From Fusarium oxysporum f. sp. lycopersici 4287 (taxonomy: Eukaryota; Ascomycota; Sordariomycetes; Hypocreales; Nectriaceae): a stretch of 64,000 nucleotides of DNA. Below the pieces are notes generated by a model. It ran no database searches, was not told the origin of the DNA, and was given only the letters and a program-made list of their open reading frames with translations. Below, piece by piece: positions 10,151-21,428 of this stretch. The stretch's first letter is position 1; every line of letters begins with the position of its first letter. The stretch lies in assembly GCF_000149955.1 (NCBI RefSeq), contig NC_031000.1, forward strand, positions 1,687,163-1,751,162. Reading direction: 5' to 3'. The translations under genes and the position numbers were made by a program.

Positions 10151-10720
10151 ATGGCAGAAACTGGGTATCCTAATAATACAGATACAGAAATTGGTCCTGG
10201 CCCCGAAAACCTCTGGAAAATCGACGAACTGAATCCTTCTGTCTTACCATTCAGACGTACAATCGCGAGACTTCCGCCCTTATAGGATTTCGACAAAGGC
10301 GTAGAGGCCCTTGTTCGAGCCCATGGACCGGTTTGCCCAGTGTCACTGCCCGATCAAGCTCAAGCCGCGACCGTCATCAGACTTCTACAGGCGTTCACCC
10401 AAAATCAACTTCGGTGGCCCCACAAAGAGTGGTTGCTAGAGGCTTTGCCAACGATAACTACTAACAAGGACGGGGCAGTGTTATTAATGTTGACCGTTTC
10501 GCCCCGTCCAATTACCGTGATTGGTAATCTTTGCAAAGCCATCCAGAGCATCTCAGTGTATCTTCCGATTATGGGATGAGCCAAAGTGTACAGACTCCTC
10601 CAGATAGGAACTACTGCCACAGTCCGCTCTTCTGAATCCAGAACCGTCAGATGAACCAGAAGTATACGATAGAGGAGGGTGACTTCACCATCTACACTTT
10701 TTTCCACAAGAAGAGATGGG
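10151..10720 (+). pseudogene. Degraded uncharacterised coding remnant
   Basis: From ATG 10151 a protein-like frame runs (MAETGYPNNTDTEIGPGP, ...KIDELNPSVLPFRR), meets TAG at 10283-10285, and continues in the same frame (DFDKGVEALVRAHGPV, PDQAQAATVIRLLQAF) to a stop at 10577-10579. Protein-like sequence seems to go on after it. The composition looks coding but I do not recognise the family. An unseen intron around 10283 is the alternative to a pseudogene. Confidence 0.35.
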
Positions 10721-10836
10721 AGCACATACTCTAAGATTCACCACGCAAACGCAATATACCCCGCATAAAAACTATGTCTCAACCACCCAGCGCTGAGGGT
10801 CATGAACTTGTCTTCATTGACGTTTCAAGCAGCTAG

Positions 10837-11131
10837 ATGGGCATCGGTAAGCACGTTCTACTTTACAGGAACACTGAGGATCACCCTGACCCGCCTACAG
10901 GAGCTTTCTGCCACCAAATTCACGGAATTGACACTCCCAATGCTGAAGTTGACGCAAAAATATTCTCGCATGCCCAGTGTTATAAACTTCTTAAAGCCCC
11001 AGCCCCTGGACAGTCTCGAGAAATGCCTGCTTTTCCTTTCGTCGAACATTGTGTCGACGTGTATTTCCAATCATGGGCTCCTCTTCTCCAATTCTACATG
11101 ACGTTTCTCAATGCTTACAGCAGGTTTCTTC
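10837..11131 (+). pseudogene. Possible fungal transcription-factor-domain remnant cut by hAT element
   Basis: The frame reads ...KAPAPGQSREMPAFPFVEHC, then VDVYFQSWAPLLQF. This recalls the start of the fungal-specific transcription factor domain (a VDLYF..fhPlfP-like pattern). The frame then enters the hAT terminal repeat at 11132, so the gene appears split. The similarity is short and the call is weak. Confidence 0.3.
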
Positions 11132-14059
11132 CAGCGCTGCCCACAGATCAAATGCAATCAAACAAACTGCCAAACAAATCAATCAAATATGCCAAAATCT
11201 TATTTCAAATCAAACGAATCCAAAACCCTGGATTTGGAATAACATTTGATATATTTGGTAAATGATATACGATCAAAGGTCGGATCTGCCAGGCTGTCGA
11301 GCGTCTTTGGAGCTTACCCGGAACCTGGTGGATATCAGGGTCTGGTGAGTGGATATGGCCAATCAGAGTCATGATTCAGATCTTACGTTAGTGTGCTACC
11401 CCCCACAATGCCTTCGAAGTGGCTAAAGGGAAGGTAGCTTCTTAACTCTCACGATCCCACGCCCCCACAACATCAAACCGCGTTAGTGCTAGTCCGTTTA
11501 GCTCTCCTCGATGTGTGCGATTCCTTGCCGATCGACGCCTAACCCGATAGAATCCAACGACATTATGCTTCCTTCTCCACCCTCCGCCTTTGCTCTTCTC
11601 CGCCCACCGAGAAATCTGGCAAGTCAATTCGAGCTGACTACGCGGGTGGCTTCACCAGACCTCCCTACCGTTGCAGATCTTCTGCGAGCAGTATGAAGGA
11701 ACAAATGATATGTTTTGGACGAGTCCTTGTCCCGGCAAGGGTCGAAAGGCCGAAAGAGCTGGATCAAGCGCCATGGATCTTTTCTCGTTGAGATCGACAC
11801 TAACGACAGCCCATTGATTCCTTACGGGGCCTATCGTTTGTGCGACGCGAAGGGGGTCAGCCCGAGTTCTTCGTCGCTGCTGCTACGAGTTCGGCAGCTG
11901 ACCACCCCCGCTAGTATGTGAATGTGACGTCGCGAGCTTGAGCACCGTTGACCAACGTAGGTTCCACAGGATCTTCGAGAGCAGTCAAGGCGCTGGTAGA
12001 GACCCGTCAACCAATGGATTTGAACGGCCCAAGTGACGGCTCTTGCAGTACAGCGCCGTGCCGCTTGCTAGAGTCAAGATGATCTGAGAACTGAGCCTGG
12101 GACTTCTGATCGACACCAATGTTCTTTTTCTTTCTTTAGCGATACATTCTTTCAGCAACTCGCGTGCCAACTTGACCCCACCTACCTGACCAGATCCCAA
12201 GGAACCGGCAATCGATGGGCCGTTTGCTGGATGTCATGTACGAGTCTTAGAAGGATGAGATCACGCAGGAGCTCTCAAATGTCCTTCCTAGAATCTATCT
12301 AGGGTTCGACCTGTGGACATCACCCAATCGGCACGCTGTCATGGCAGTCACAGCTCATTTTCTTGACCTCCAGGGCAAGCACCAGTCGCGCCTACTGCGA
12401 CTCCGTCGCCAGCTCGGATGTCACAGCGGAGGAAATCTCGCAGTGATTCTTGGGCATATATTGAACCTGGTTGCTCGTGCTTTCCTTTACAGCAAAGATT
12501 TCAAGGCTTTCAAGGCCGAATAGCAGGTCTTCGACCTTCTCGGCCGGCGCGAGGATGACCTACGACGCTGGAGAAAGAAATGGCCGGCGGGAATGATCCA
12601 CAATGTTGCCAATTTCATCAGATCTTCCCCTCAGAAGTGTGGGTTCTTTGAGAGGATCTCACGCGAGAACGACGAAGCACAAAAATATCTCCTGGCGGGT
12701 GAGTATACAGCAGAGCTAGAAGTTGTTATGAACAACGACACGAGATGTAACTTCACTTATCTCATGATCTTTCGAGCGTTCGTTAAGCAGGGAGACATCA
12801 GGGCATCCTTAGTCCATCCAGAGGTGGAGAAAAGGCTACCGGAGGCCGACATGTTGAAGGGGAATGACTGGAGACTGTTGGCGGAAATCAAACATATTAT
12901 TGAGCCATTGTACCTGCAAACTATGAGAACGCAGGGCTGGGCAGCGAAGGAGGTAATGGACATGGATGGCTTTGGGAGGTGATGACAGGCATGAAATACT
13001 TGCTGGAACACCTTGTGGATCGGAAGTTGTTCTACCATGCTGTTCCAGACGAGGCAAACAGAGAGAATACCAACTCATAGGTCGAGCTAGGTCGAGAGCG
13101 ACCAGACCGGAACCGGCAGATTCCTGCTAGATTTAGGGAATGCAAGATGGACACACATCTGCGAAAGCCAATGCAAAGCTCCTTGCCAGGTCGTGACTCG
13201 GGACAATGTGATGATGGATGAGGCAAGCCATTAGAATCATCAGCAGTTGATGATATGAAGAAGGATCTCCGACGCTATCTGAGACTCTCCATCATCACCG
13301 CCTGGCAGAAACTCAATGAATACTATACCAATCTTGGAGAGTCACCGTTGTTTGCCGCATCCACCATTCTCCATCCATCACTGGGCAAGAGCTATCTGGA
13401 GGTGAATCGGGCATCGGAAGAACAGGTTGTCTGGGCGAGGGACGCCAAAGATGGACTATCTGACTACCTGGACCGCTGGTACCGCTGCAACCGGTCAGTG
13501 AATGAGCAGCGAGGGGCAATTGTTAAGACTACGGCATCCCCAAGCGTGCCGCAGAGAACCCCGGTAAACAGTATGCTCAAGCAGTAGGTGAAGAGCAGGA
13601 CAGCAAAGACTACAGCGATGGGAAGTGAGCTTGAGAGGTATCTGCGGCTAGAGCCGCAAGAGGCTGAGGATCCAATCGAGTGGTGGATGGCTCACCAGGG
13701 ACAATTTCCGATGGTCAGCCAGTTGGCTCTCGATATACTCGCGATACCGGCAATGGCAACTGATTGCGACAGGTCGTTCAGTCTCGCCAAGTTGACGATG
13801 ACGACAGAAACATTGGAGAAGTTGTAATACCTGAAGAATTGGGTCAGACATGGTGCGGTAAAGCTGGGGGCGACAGCAAGGGGGGGAAACGAGGTGTAGT
13901 GGAAGATTGGACATAGTAACATGGAGAGCATAGAGGGTAAGATTAGAAATATTTGAAATACTTAAATAAATGTTTTAAACAACAAATGTAGCGTTGAGGG
14001 TTGCCAATAATCTCAAATATGGCTCCGGATTTAATTTGTTCGATTTGAGGGCAGCGCTG
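11132..14059 (+). mobile_element. hAT-superfamily DNA transposon, inactive
   Basis: Terminal inverted repeats start CAGCGCTGCCCACAGATCAAA on the left (11132 on) and, read from the right end, CAGCGCTGCCCTCAAATCGAA (ending 14059). The outermost 8 bp, CAGCGCTG, are themselves palindromic. Inside lies a broken hAT transposase. No convincing 8-bp target duplication remains (GTTTCTTC against GTGTCAGA). Length is about 2.93 kb. Confidence 0.8.
11700..13910 (+). pseudogene. hAT transposase pseudogene (BED finger, RNase H-like core, hAT dimerisation domain)
   Basis: Pieces appear in the usual order. A decayed BED-finger-like stretch (SWIKRHGSFLVEIDTNDSP) near 11755. The start of the catalytic core FDLWTSPNRHAVMAVTAHFLD near 12307. 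GHILNLVARAFLYSKD near 12450. KWPAGMIHNVANFIRSSPQK to a stop at 12980. AWQKLNEYYTNLGESPLFAA and LHPSLGKSYLE near 13300-13400. The C-terminal dimerisation motif MATDCDRSFSLAKLTMTTE near 13750. Several in-frame stops (12522-12524, 12980-12982, 13585-13587, 13825-13827) and frame changes break it. It cannot make an active enzyme. Confidence 0.85.
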
Positions 14060-14275
14060 GTGTCAGATGTGATATTTTGTGACCCAACTCTTCATCCATT
14101 TTTTCCACTTTTGTCGAGCTGAAGCGGGCTAGCCATTTGGGGAAGTAAATGTCACATGACTGGAAATGCATGTGGACTAACTGTCTCCACACCTCTGGGC
14201 GGAGATTGTTCTTCAACATGACGCTGACATGAGCCTGTTGCAAGGCAACCAGAGAGAATTACACACTCTCTCAGT
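14060..14275. other. Flank between hAT element and methyltransferase gene
   Basis: On the minus strand a short frame (14243-14031) reads EVWRQLVHMHFQSCDIYFP and is open into the hAT end. It may be the other side of a gene interrupted by the hAT insertion, but does not obviously continue the left-flank frame. Confidence 0.3.
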
Positions 14276-15616
14276 ATGCCAGGAAGCCATAACAACACTA
14301 GGTACAGCTCAAATTTTCGCCTTTCATTGAGATATCTGCTCCACATTGCCTACAACGCAGGCCATCTTCTTGTACTGACATGCTGTCATAGCGATCTGGC
14401 CGACTATCGGGTGCCGCAAAAACTCCAAGATCTTTACTTTTATTATGGCCGCTGGTATGGAAAGAGCGGAAATCTACCCAGGGAGAATTACATATTCCCA
14501 ATCGACAAAGTTAGTGCAAGTACGCCCATCTCGGCTCCGATGAACCTAACTTCGTTTGCGCAAAGGAAGAGCTGGCTCGCCTAGACATTTTGCACAAGTT
14601 CTTCTTAGTAGTTCGCAAGAACCATCTGTTCTCGGCTTCGTTGGACGTGGAGCAGCCGTTGAGGATCCTCGATCTCGGCACAGGCACGGGAATCTGGTCC
14701 ATAGAACTCTCTGAGTGAGTCGGTCAAGGAGTAGACAACTTGGCGTTCAATCTTACAAACTGCTACAGAAAATATCCCCATATGCACGTACAGGGTCTCG
14801 ACTTCAATATGATACAGCCTAAGATGTAAGTGCAGCCAAAAGATATCAGTTTCGCTGACTCATATCGCCAAGGATTCCACGGACCATGGCACCTCCGAAA
14901 CCATTCGACCTTGAGGGTTCTTGGGACACGGTTGACCTGGACTGGGACTTCATGCATGTCCGAACACTCTTCGGCAGTATTCAAAACTGGCCAGATCTGT
15001 ACAAAAAGATGATCATGTTGGTTGCATCCGCCATGAGTCCCTGCTCGCTAACCTTGGCTAACCCCTTAGTAAGACACCTGAAGCCTGGGTGGGGCTGCAT
15101 GGAGCAAGTCGAAATCGATTGGACCCCACAGTGTGACGACGATTCTCTTCCGACCGACAGTGCTCTAAGTGAATGGGCCTCAAAACTTCTCGACGCAATG
15201 GATCAGTACGGCCGCCCAATGAGAGTAAACCCCGAGAAAACGCGACGGCAGCTTGCACTGGCTGGCTTCGTAGATATCAGTGAAACAGTTATCAGAGCTT
15301 GTTACAATCCTTGGCCCGAAGACGCGACTGAGAAAGAAGCAGCGAGATGGTTTAATGTAGGGCTCTCTAGCGGTCTCACAGCTCTATCGTGCGCAGCTAT
15401 GGTAAGAATGCTTGGCATGTCCAAAGAAGAGGTGGAAGGTCTTTGCGATAGAGTTAACAAAGAGATATGTATGCGGAGTTACCATGCATATTGTAGAATG
15501 TAAGTCTTGTTATACCTGCGGCTGACGGGGCAGTCACTGACGACCGATAAAGATATATTTGGACGGCAAGGAAACCCGGGACCGCCTCTAGAAGCTCTTC
15601 AGTTCTTTCGAGTTGA
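14276..15616 (+). CDS. LaeA-like SAM-dependent methyltransferase
   Basis: Exons 14276-14509, 14566-14714, 14769-14825, 14873-15499 and 15553-15616, with GT-AG introns of 47-56 bp that keep the frame; product about 376 aa. A further 57-bp intron (15017-15073, a multiple of three) would give YKKMI-IHLKPGW and about 357 aa, closer to relatives. Motifs: RILDLGTGTGIWSIELSE (SAM-binding motif I), GLDFNMIQP (motif II), DFMHVRTLFGSIQNWPDLY, LKPGWGCMEQVEID. Fungal LaeA-like enzymes of this type are small-molecule or regulatory methyltransferases; the substrate is unknown. The N-terminus before YFYYGRWYGK is atypical, so the start is uncertain. It lies just downstream of the hAT element. Confidence 0.82.
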
Positions 15617-15619
15617 CAG

Positions 15620-15620
<1 letters not shown>

Positions 15621-15656
<36 letters not shown>
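15621..15656 (+). repeat. (CA)18 microsatellite
   Basis: Eighteen uninterrupted CA units immediately after the methyltransferase stop codon. Confidence 0.97.
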
Positions 15657-15661
<5 letters not shown>

Positions 15662-15765
15662 CCAAATCTATTACGCCCAGTAGGCCAACGTCCAAAGGGC
15701 TCTGAAGCTAAAGATACATACACTTCGCTAGTTATTGCCTTGCTCTCGCCGAGCCCATACAATTC
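15657..15765 (-). mobile_element. Diverged LINE 3'-end fragment
   Basis: Read on the minus strand this matches the 3' end of the Tad-like LINE with many changes. CTATTACGCCCAGTAGGCC corresponds to TTATTACGCCCGGCGGCC, followed by AAAGGGC, a TACATACA block and CGAGCCCAT. Its tail would run into the adjacent CA/TG repeat, in place of TTGTA units. Confidence 0.55.
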
Positions 15766-16104
15766 TCACCTTGTTCCTTCCAGTCTAGTCATCACTCTTC
15801 TTGGTCCTCGTGTTAGTAGTAGCAAGTCGACCATTACAAAACGCTTGTACCAGACAGTTTCACTAATGTGGGCTTCCTTACTTGACTTGTTATCATATGT
15901 TACTCCTGAACCGAAACCGACAAACCCCAAACGACTCTATGGACAACCTAGTAAATCCTCGGACTCATAGTCAACCTCAGCCATTCCTCGATGTGCAGCC
16001 TTGCGGTTGTTACCCGGAAATGGAGGTCGTCGATTGGCCGCAATGCGACAAGGGTCTAATAGTCCTGGCTTCTTGGCCATTCCCATTGGCCTATCTCTGC
16101 TGGG

Positions 16105-17350
16105 CTAATGCTTCGTGGCAAGGGTCTCCAGCAGCATTGTCGTGGTCACCTCAATCGGTGAGAGTGGTATTCTTGAGTGTGATATGGATAATTGATCCGC
16201 TTCGCAGGGCTTGGAAGGGTCGTCAAAGCAGTCTAGAAAGGCATCGGTGAATTCAACAGTGTATGCCCAAATGTGTTCCGGATCATGACTGGTTGTAGCT
16301 AAGATAGTAACCTAAACAGCACTGTTTTAGTAATAGAAAACAGTTGTGGAGACAGAAACCTACATTTGTAGAGGCTCGTCTCGTGCCCTGCGGCAGATTT
16401 GGGCTTGACGGCGGCTCGTGTGCTCCTGAAAATGGGTCAGGAATACCGCTAACAAAGCTACGTCGCCGCCTCTCTTGCCCTAAAGCTACTAGAACCGGCA
16501 GTAAGAACGGATCATATTGCCGTTCTCGAGGTTGCATTCGGCGTAACCTTTTCTTCAAAATTGCTCTCACAGGCTTGTTATCAGGCCATTGCTTGAAAAG
16601 CTCCCGATACCATTTGGTGTAGACTGTGGCCCGCCGTAGTGATCTAACATTGTCCAGATCTATGTAAGCCAAAACCATGGATGGTTGTGAGTAAACACGG
16701 CCCACTTTAAGGATTTCTAGGTGCTTTCCGTAACGAAGTTGAAGTGATTCGAAGATCGAGCTACTCGGCGGCCTTGGACTGATGAGTTTGTAAGCAGTAA
16801 GGAAAACCTCAACAGCCCATACCCTCACTGTCGGATCATGGAACTTTGTCTGCAACTGGTTCAAAGCGGTTGCGGCGGTTGGCGGGATTGTTAATTGGTG
16901 GTTTTGTGGAGTATTTCTCGGACCATTCGCTTCAGGTCGCTCAAACATTTTATCGGGCGTCCGAGTGTGGTCCACGAATTGGCAATGAAGTACAAGAAGA
17001 TGCTGCATCGTCCATTGTAAAGGGTGAACATACAGTCGTTCTCTATCTTTACGGACCAGGCCCTCTAATGATATTGTTAAAGGAGAAGATGGAGAATCGC
17101 CAGAACCCGCAGCAAAAGTATTTCTGAAAGCACCTGGTAGGATGTGTGAGTGTTCCACTTGTTGTCGGCTGGCGGGAGAAGCTTGATGTCGTTTGGATAG
17201 AATTAGCGGACGGCTGTCGGCTTTTCGCTTTACTGTGAATTTCGGGCGACATTCCAGGGGGCTACCGAAAGGAGATCCGTGACGGCTGGAGCCGGCAGCT
17301 GGTGGCGTCGTGGGCTCTGCGGAAGGAAGCGGTAAGGAATAGACTGTCAT
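16105..17350 (-). CDS. Uncharacterised fungal protein (397 aa)
   Basis: Two exons, 17350-16364 and 16311-16105, with a 52-bp intron (GTAGGT donor, TACTAAAAC branch, TTTAG acceptor). Splicing joins RRASTN to VTILATTSHDPEHIWAY and replaces a spurious read-through end. The N-terminal 110 residues are proline/serine/basic rich. The middle (TALNQLQTKFHDPTVRVWAVEVFLTAYKLI) and the basic segment AILKKRLRRMQPRERQYDPFLLPVLVALGQ look folded, and the C-terminus is acidic (FTDAFLDCFDDPSKPCEAD). I do not recognise the family and see no catalytic motif, signal peptide or membrane segment. It is divergently paired with the next gene across about 270 bp, suggesting a shared promoter. Confidence 0.7.
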
Positions 17351-17620
17351 GGTTGCACCAAAAGTCCAGAGTTTCCTAAATTTCCAACCAGGTTACCTAA
17401 GACAAAGAAGAAAAGGTTAGGTTAGGTTACATTCCCTACTCGGTTTTAGCCGCTATCTGTAGCAGCCACGTCTGGCTAGTGAGGTTTGGCCGAAAGCCGA
17501 AGCGCTCCGAATAATTTATCCGCAGCGCCCCACTTCGCCAAGACCGAAGGAAAACTGTTCCATACGAACTCTTGTTCCAATTTCATTTAGGTTCAACGCG
17601 AACATCGCCTCTATCTTCCG

Positions 17621-18645
17621 ATGGATGCTGCCAAAGACCTATATTCGACTCAGCTTTTCCCCCGTCATAACATTCAAAGAGCCGTACTAGATATCAATAA
17701 GCTAAGGCATACCAAGCTCAATGATTACACATTTCCAGATCTCGTCTTCATTGCGACCTTTGGGGCTCGCAGCAATATTTCAAAGTACACACCAGTCTTG
17801 ATTCAGAAAGCTCGACGCAACCCAAAGTTCTCATTTTTTGAAAACTGGCTAAAATACTGCAAGGCCTTGCAGGGCCATGACAGGTATTTGGCCGTATATG
17901 GTGAGTTTGGAAGTGATTTCCAGCTTCATTAATGGTTGCCGCTAAATACTAGTAGAAGGCGTGATCTACTTCACAGCAGAAGCTTCCCACAAGACGAGGC
18001 TCAATCCTGGCATCAACAACATCAAAACTACTTGTCAAGATTACAACGCATTCCGCAAGCACTCTTGAGTCATTCTCTCATCAAGTCGAAACCCCGGAAG
18101 TCGCTCTAGACCCACCACAGCATTTACCGTCAGGAGATTTCCCCATCCCAAGCGAGGAGAGGCCAGCCAAAAGGCAGAGGGTCGAAGCGCCTGGCGTTCA
18201 GCTGCGCCGTTTCGAACCTCCAAATGACCAATTTCACCCCATGCAGCTGGCGGCTCGAGCAAATCTCACTATGATACTCAGCGATCTCCTTCAAAGGGGT
18301 TTGCAAGAAACTGAAGTTTGGAAGAGTGAACGCGAGAAATCTTCAACACAAACAATCTGTCTGTTCTGGCCGAATGTCATGGGCGATTTTGTTTTAGATT
18401 TAATTGTCTCCAAGGAATGTGCGGCAGGTATAGCAGAGGCGAGACGAGGCTCACGAGATGCGTTGCGGATGGTGATGGGGGATTTTCTTTTCCAAGGCAT
18501 GATAGATAGCGACTGTTTTGAGAATGGGGTGCTGGCAGATACGGTCAAGGTCCGTAGCTATGAGGGCAGTGATGCGATTGTGAGGATCATTCTTAGCCAT
18601 TCCCAGGGATGGAAAGCGAGTCGTGTATTTCCCTCCGCCGATTAA
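17621..18645 (+). CDS. Uncharacterised fungal protein, splicing uncertain
   Basis: ATG 17621 starts a clear frame (MDAAKDLYSTQLFPRHNIQR, ...DLVFIATFGARSNISKYTPV) up to a strong GTGAGT donor near 17901. The C-terminal frame, open from about 17978 and ending at 18645, carries PSEERPAKRQRVEAPGVQLR (nuclear-signal-like KRQR), NLTMILSDLLQRGLQ, and WPNVMGDFVLDLIVSKECAA. No single intron I could find joins the strong donor in frame to the second part; a GTATAT donor at about 17897 with the acceptor before 17978 would. Either splicing is unusual or the gene carries a frameshift. Family not recognised. It is transcribed away from its neighbour at 17350. Confidence 0.55.
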
Positions 18646-19909
18646 TCTTCCTTATTTATATACACATTTGAATTTGGTTGCTTCTACTGCGAGATAGGTC
18701 CCTTTGGGAAGATCAACATTGTCTTGGGTAGAAGCTGTAGCCTTGAATTGTCCATCAATATTTATTCGACCCCCACCAGCTTTCCAAGACATCAGACGAT
18801 CGCGACTTGATGTTCCAAATATTTTCTGGTCTATCATGACAAATTCACCGTTTGTGGTTTCAGAGTTGCCTGCATTCTCGTTTGACTGGGATACCAGTCA
18901 GTACACGAATTCCCGGCAGCCTTGCCGACACTCACCTCGGTCATCTACGCTTGGTGTTGAAAGCGATTAGATTTATGATAGGGTAGGATAGGCAAATGAA
19001 TTGAGAAGAAACCCTGGAGGGCAACATTCACCCGATGTAATGAAGAAAAATGGGGACAAGGCCGTGCAACCCCGCATTGATGCCTAACTTATGGGTTGAT
19101 GAGTTGATGAGAGAACAAAGTCGCGTCAGGCGATAAGTGGAACCCCAGCGTCGATGGGTCAACTGTGCCAGTGGAACAACTGTGCCATTGGAACTGCTGT
19201 ACTAGTGGAACAGCTGCGCCAAAAGAGACAGGAGCAACGTTAAAGAACAGTGGGGGTGTGGGGTGACGGTGTCGGCTGAGGCGGGATCCTCCACAAACAA
19301 ATATAGTTTTTGATTCGGTGGAAACAGTCTCTCGGACCCTGGTAGATCATCAGCGCCACGCGATATAGCAAGGATGTGACCCGCTAGGTGTAGCAGTTCG
19401 CCGTCGTCAGTGTCTACGCAGAGATTCTACGCGCAGAATCCTCCTTACAGTACGAAAACTTCAATCTTCACTCTTCGACAGAGGCTGAGGTACCAAACGC
19501 GCAAAACAACTGGGCTATACTCTCGTCTAAAAACAAAGTCAACATAACAAAATACTAGCAACCTCGTCTTCCAAACGGAAAGGCTGATGCAGGAATCCCT
19601 AAGCGAAAAGGGAAGGGTGAGAAGGTCGGTGCATGGGACGGAACGGCTGCCGGAACTTGAAGCTCGTAGGACATGGATCATGGAACACTAGTTAAGCTCG
19701 TTGTGAGTACTGACCAACGAGGATCGCTCCGCTCCCCGAAGACTTTGTTCTGTTCAGTGAGAGGCCGACTGACTGGGATTGTCTCCCTCTTAATCTTCGG
19801 GACCATGGTCTTGGCCGACATATGAATGCTCTACTGGCCTGCAACAGATGAGGCAGACTAGACATCTTTCTCATCTACTTGTCAGTGTCTTCTTCATTAC
19901 GTTGCAAAA
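18646..19909. other. Intergenic stretch with a small tandem repeat
   Basis: No gene could be supported. Short frames (18704-18970 plus, 19445-19681 minus) have no recognisable content. The only structure seen is the 17-bp tandem repeat listed separately. Confidence 0.45.
19160..19227 (+). repeat. 17-bp tandem repeat, four units
   Basis: Units: CAACTGTGCCAGTGGAA (19160), CAACTGTGCCATTGGAA (19177), CTGCTGTACTAGTGGAA (19194) and CAGCTGCGCCAAAAGAG (19211). Identity decreases to the right. Unit length is not a multiple of three, and no gene covers it. Confidence 0.85.
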
Positions 19910-20855
19910 ATGTCCTGGCCGTCACCTAGTATCCCTGTCTTGGTCACTCTCATACTCAGCTATACTTCATGTCTGATATCTTTGGCGCGGCTTATCTACT
20001 GGCGACTGAACAAGATATGCAAGCCTAAAGCACCGAGCGCGTTCTCTTGTTACAGGGAACGACACCCTAAGCGGTTTTTTTGGCGGATATTCCTATTCGT
20101 GTCCACTACATTCGCAACGACGTCAGCCCTTGCAGTTTTAACCTTCGTTCATGGCGAGCCTTACACCACGATACTCGCGGCTTGGATCATATCTACTAAT
20201 TTGTTTCATGAGGTATGCCAACTGTGATCAAAAGACCAAGACCCATGGCTAACAACCATCCAGGCCATGATATCGACCTTCACTTGGCAACCAAGTATGC
20301 GCATCTTCAACCCCTGGCACATTTGGTCTGGTTTTGGTATTGCTTGGGTTTTGCTCCAGCTCGGGGTTATATTCCAGCTGCTTGCAATCTCAAGCCATGG
20401 CCTCATACTTGCGAAGGTGTCGGCCAGCGGGTACCATATTTATTTTATCTGGGAATGGATAAGCGTGGTTGCAGAGAAGAACCAGCCTATGTCAGACAGA
20501 AAGCCTGGTCGGATGGAGAAGGGGTATCTTATGGCACGAATTGTACTGACATTGGCGGCCTTCGTCTTCTTGCTTCCGTCGTCCACCGACTATGGGCTTT
20601 TGGTGAGTTACAAACCACAGCAGCGGTGAGGAGCCATCGCTAACACATAAGGCTACTGCCTCAACCTTTGCCGCTTATGATGTATTTCAGAGCGCGTCAC
20701 TGGTCCCTATTGAGTTTCATCGAAGTCCCGAGGTAGAACTCAAACTGCAGCCGCAGCGGCAGTTGCAAACTTCACAATGGCGCCTCAACGAAGACGAAGA
20801 CACCCGCGATTATCCATTTTGTATGCCTAGTCAAGAAACGCTGGATCCTGTGTAA
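19910..20855 (+). CDS. Multi-pass integral membrane protein, uncharacterised
   Basis: Three exons, 19910-20212, 20264-20602 and 20652-20855, with introns of 51 and 49 bp, both phase 0; product 281 aa. Hydrophobic segments: residues about 8-30 (VLVTLILSYTSCLISLARLI), 62-82 (IFLFVSTTFATTSALAVLTF), 87-103, 115-140 (WSGFGIAWVLLQLGVIFQLL), 185-203 (ARIVLTLAAFVFLLPSS) and 208-230. That gives five or six membrane helices with a hydrophilic, glutamine-rich tail of about 50 residues. No transport or enzyme motif is recognised. The start MSWPSP is the first ATG of the open exon. Confidence 0.68.
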
Positions 20856-21428
20856 TTGGGTGACAAGTTTACAAAACCTCACTCTTTTGCATACGATCGA
20901 TGTGTTGAGTTGCAGTGAGCATCGACGACTTTCTCCTTTTACCGACCTACGCCTATACTTGTATGGGTTAAGTCGGCAAAGTTTGTCCAAGCAGTTGGCG
21001 AATCATGAATAGTCAAGCTCCCTATCCCGTTTTGTCAACTCATGCCCCTTCTAGAGAAGGACGCGTAAGGGATGGCGGATAGCTTATTGTGGGAATGTGA
21101 TTCGGATGTGTGGCATAAAGTCGGCCGCAAATTCTACTCAGATAGTGACTCTCTACTATCAGTGATGCTCACCATGTCAACTAGGTAAGGGATGAGGTGA
21201 AAGGCCGGGAGGCAGGAAGCAAAATATTCGAGCCCAGATATCGCGAGCATCAACAGGTTTAGTGTCCTGCAACACAAGTGCTTGTTCCTGCCGCACTACA
21301 CGCGGGGGCAAGAGCAGACTGGCCAGGTCTGGGTGCACGATGCCAATGCACGGAACTGGGCTAGATCAATCCAAGTAGAGTTCCATATACTCCACCATAA
21401 GACATTATTGTTACATGCTCGAAGCAAG
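20856..21428. other. Intergenic stretch, no supported gene
   Basis: No open frame with recognisable content; spacer between the membrane protein and the minus-strand coding remnant. Confidence 0.45.

Noticed and set aside
11124..11131. 8-bp target duplication of the hAT element
   Set aside because: GTTTCTTC on the left and GTGTCAGA on the right agree in only about half of positions.
15882..16250. 122-codon plus-strand frame
   Set aside because: Lies antisense to the second exon of the 397-aa gene, whose splice and branch signals are convincing.
17401..17440. TTAGGTTAGGTTA near 17415 as interstitial telomere repeat
   Set aside because: Only two to three short units and not the TTAGGG sequence; chance explains it.
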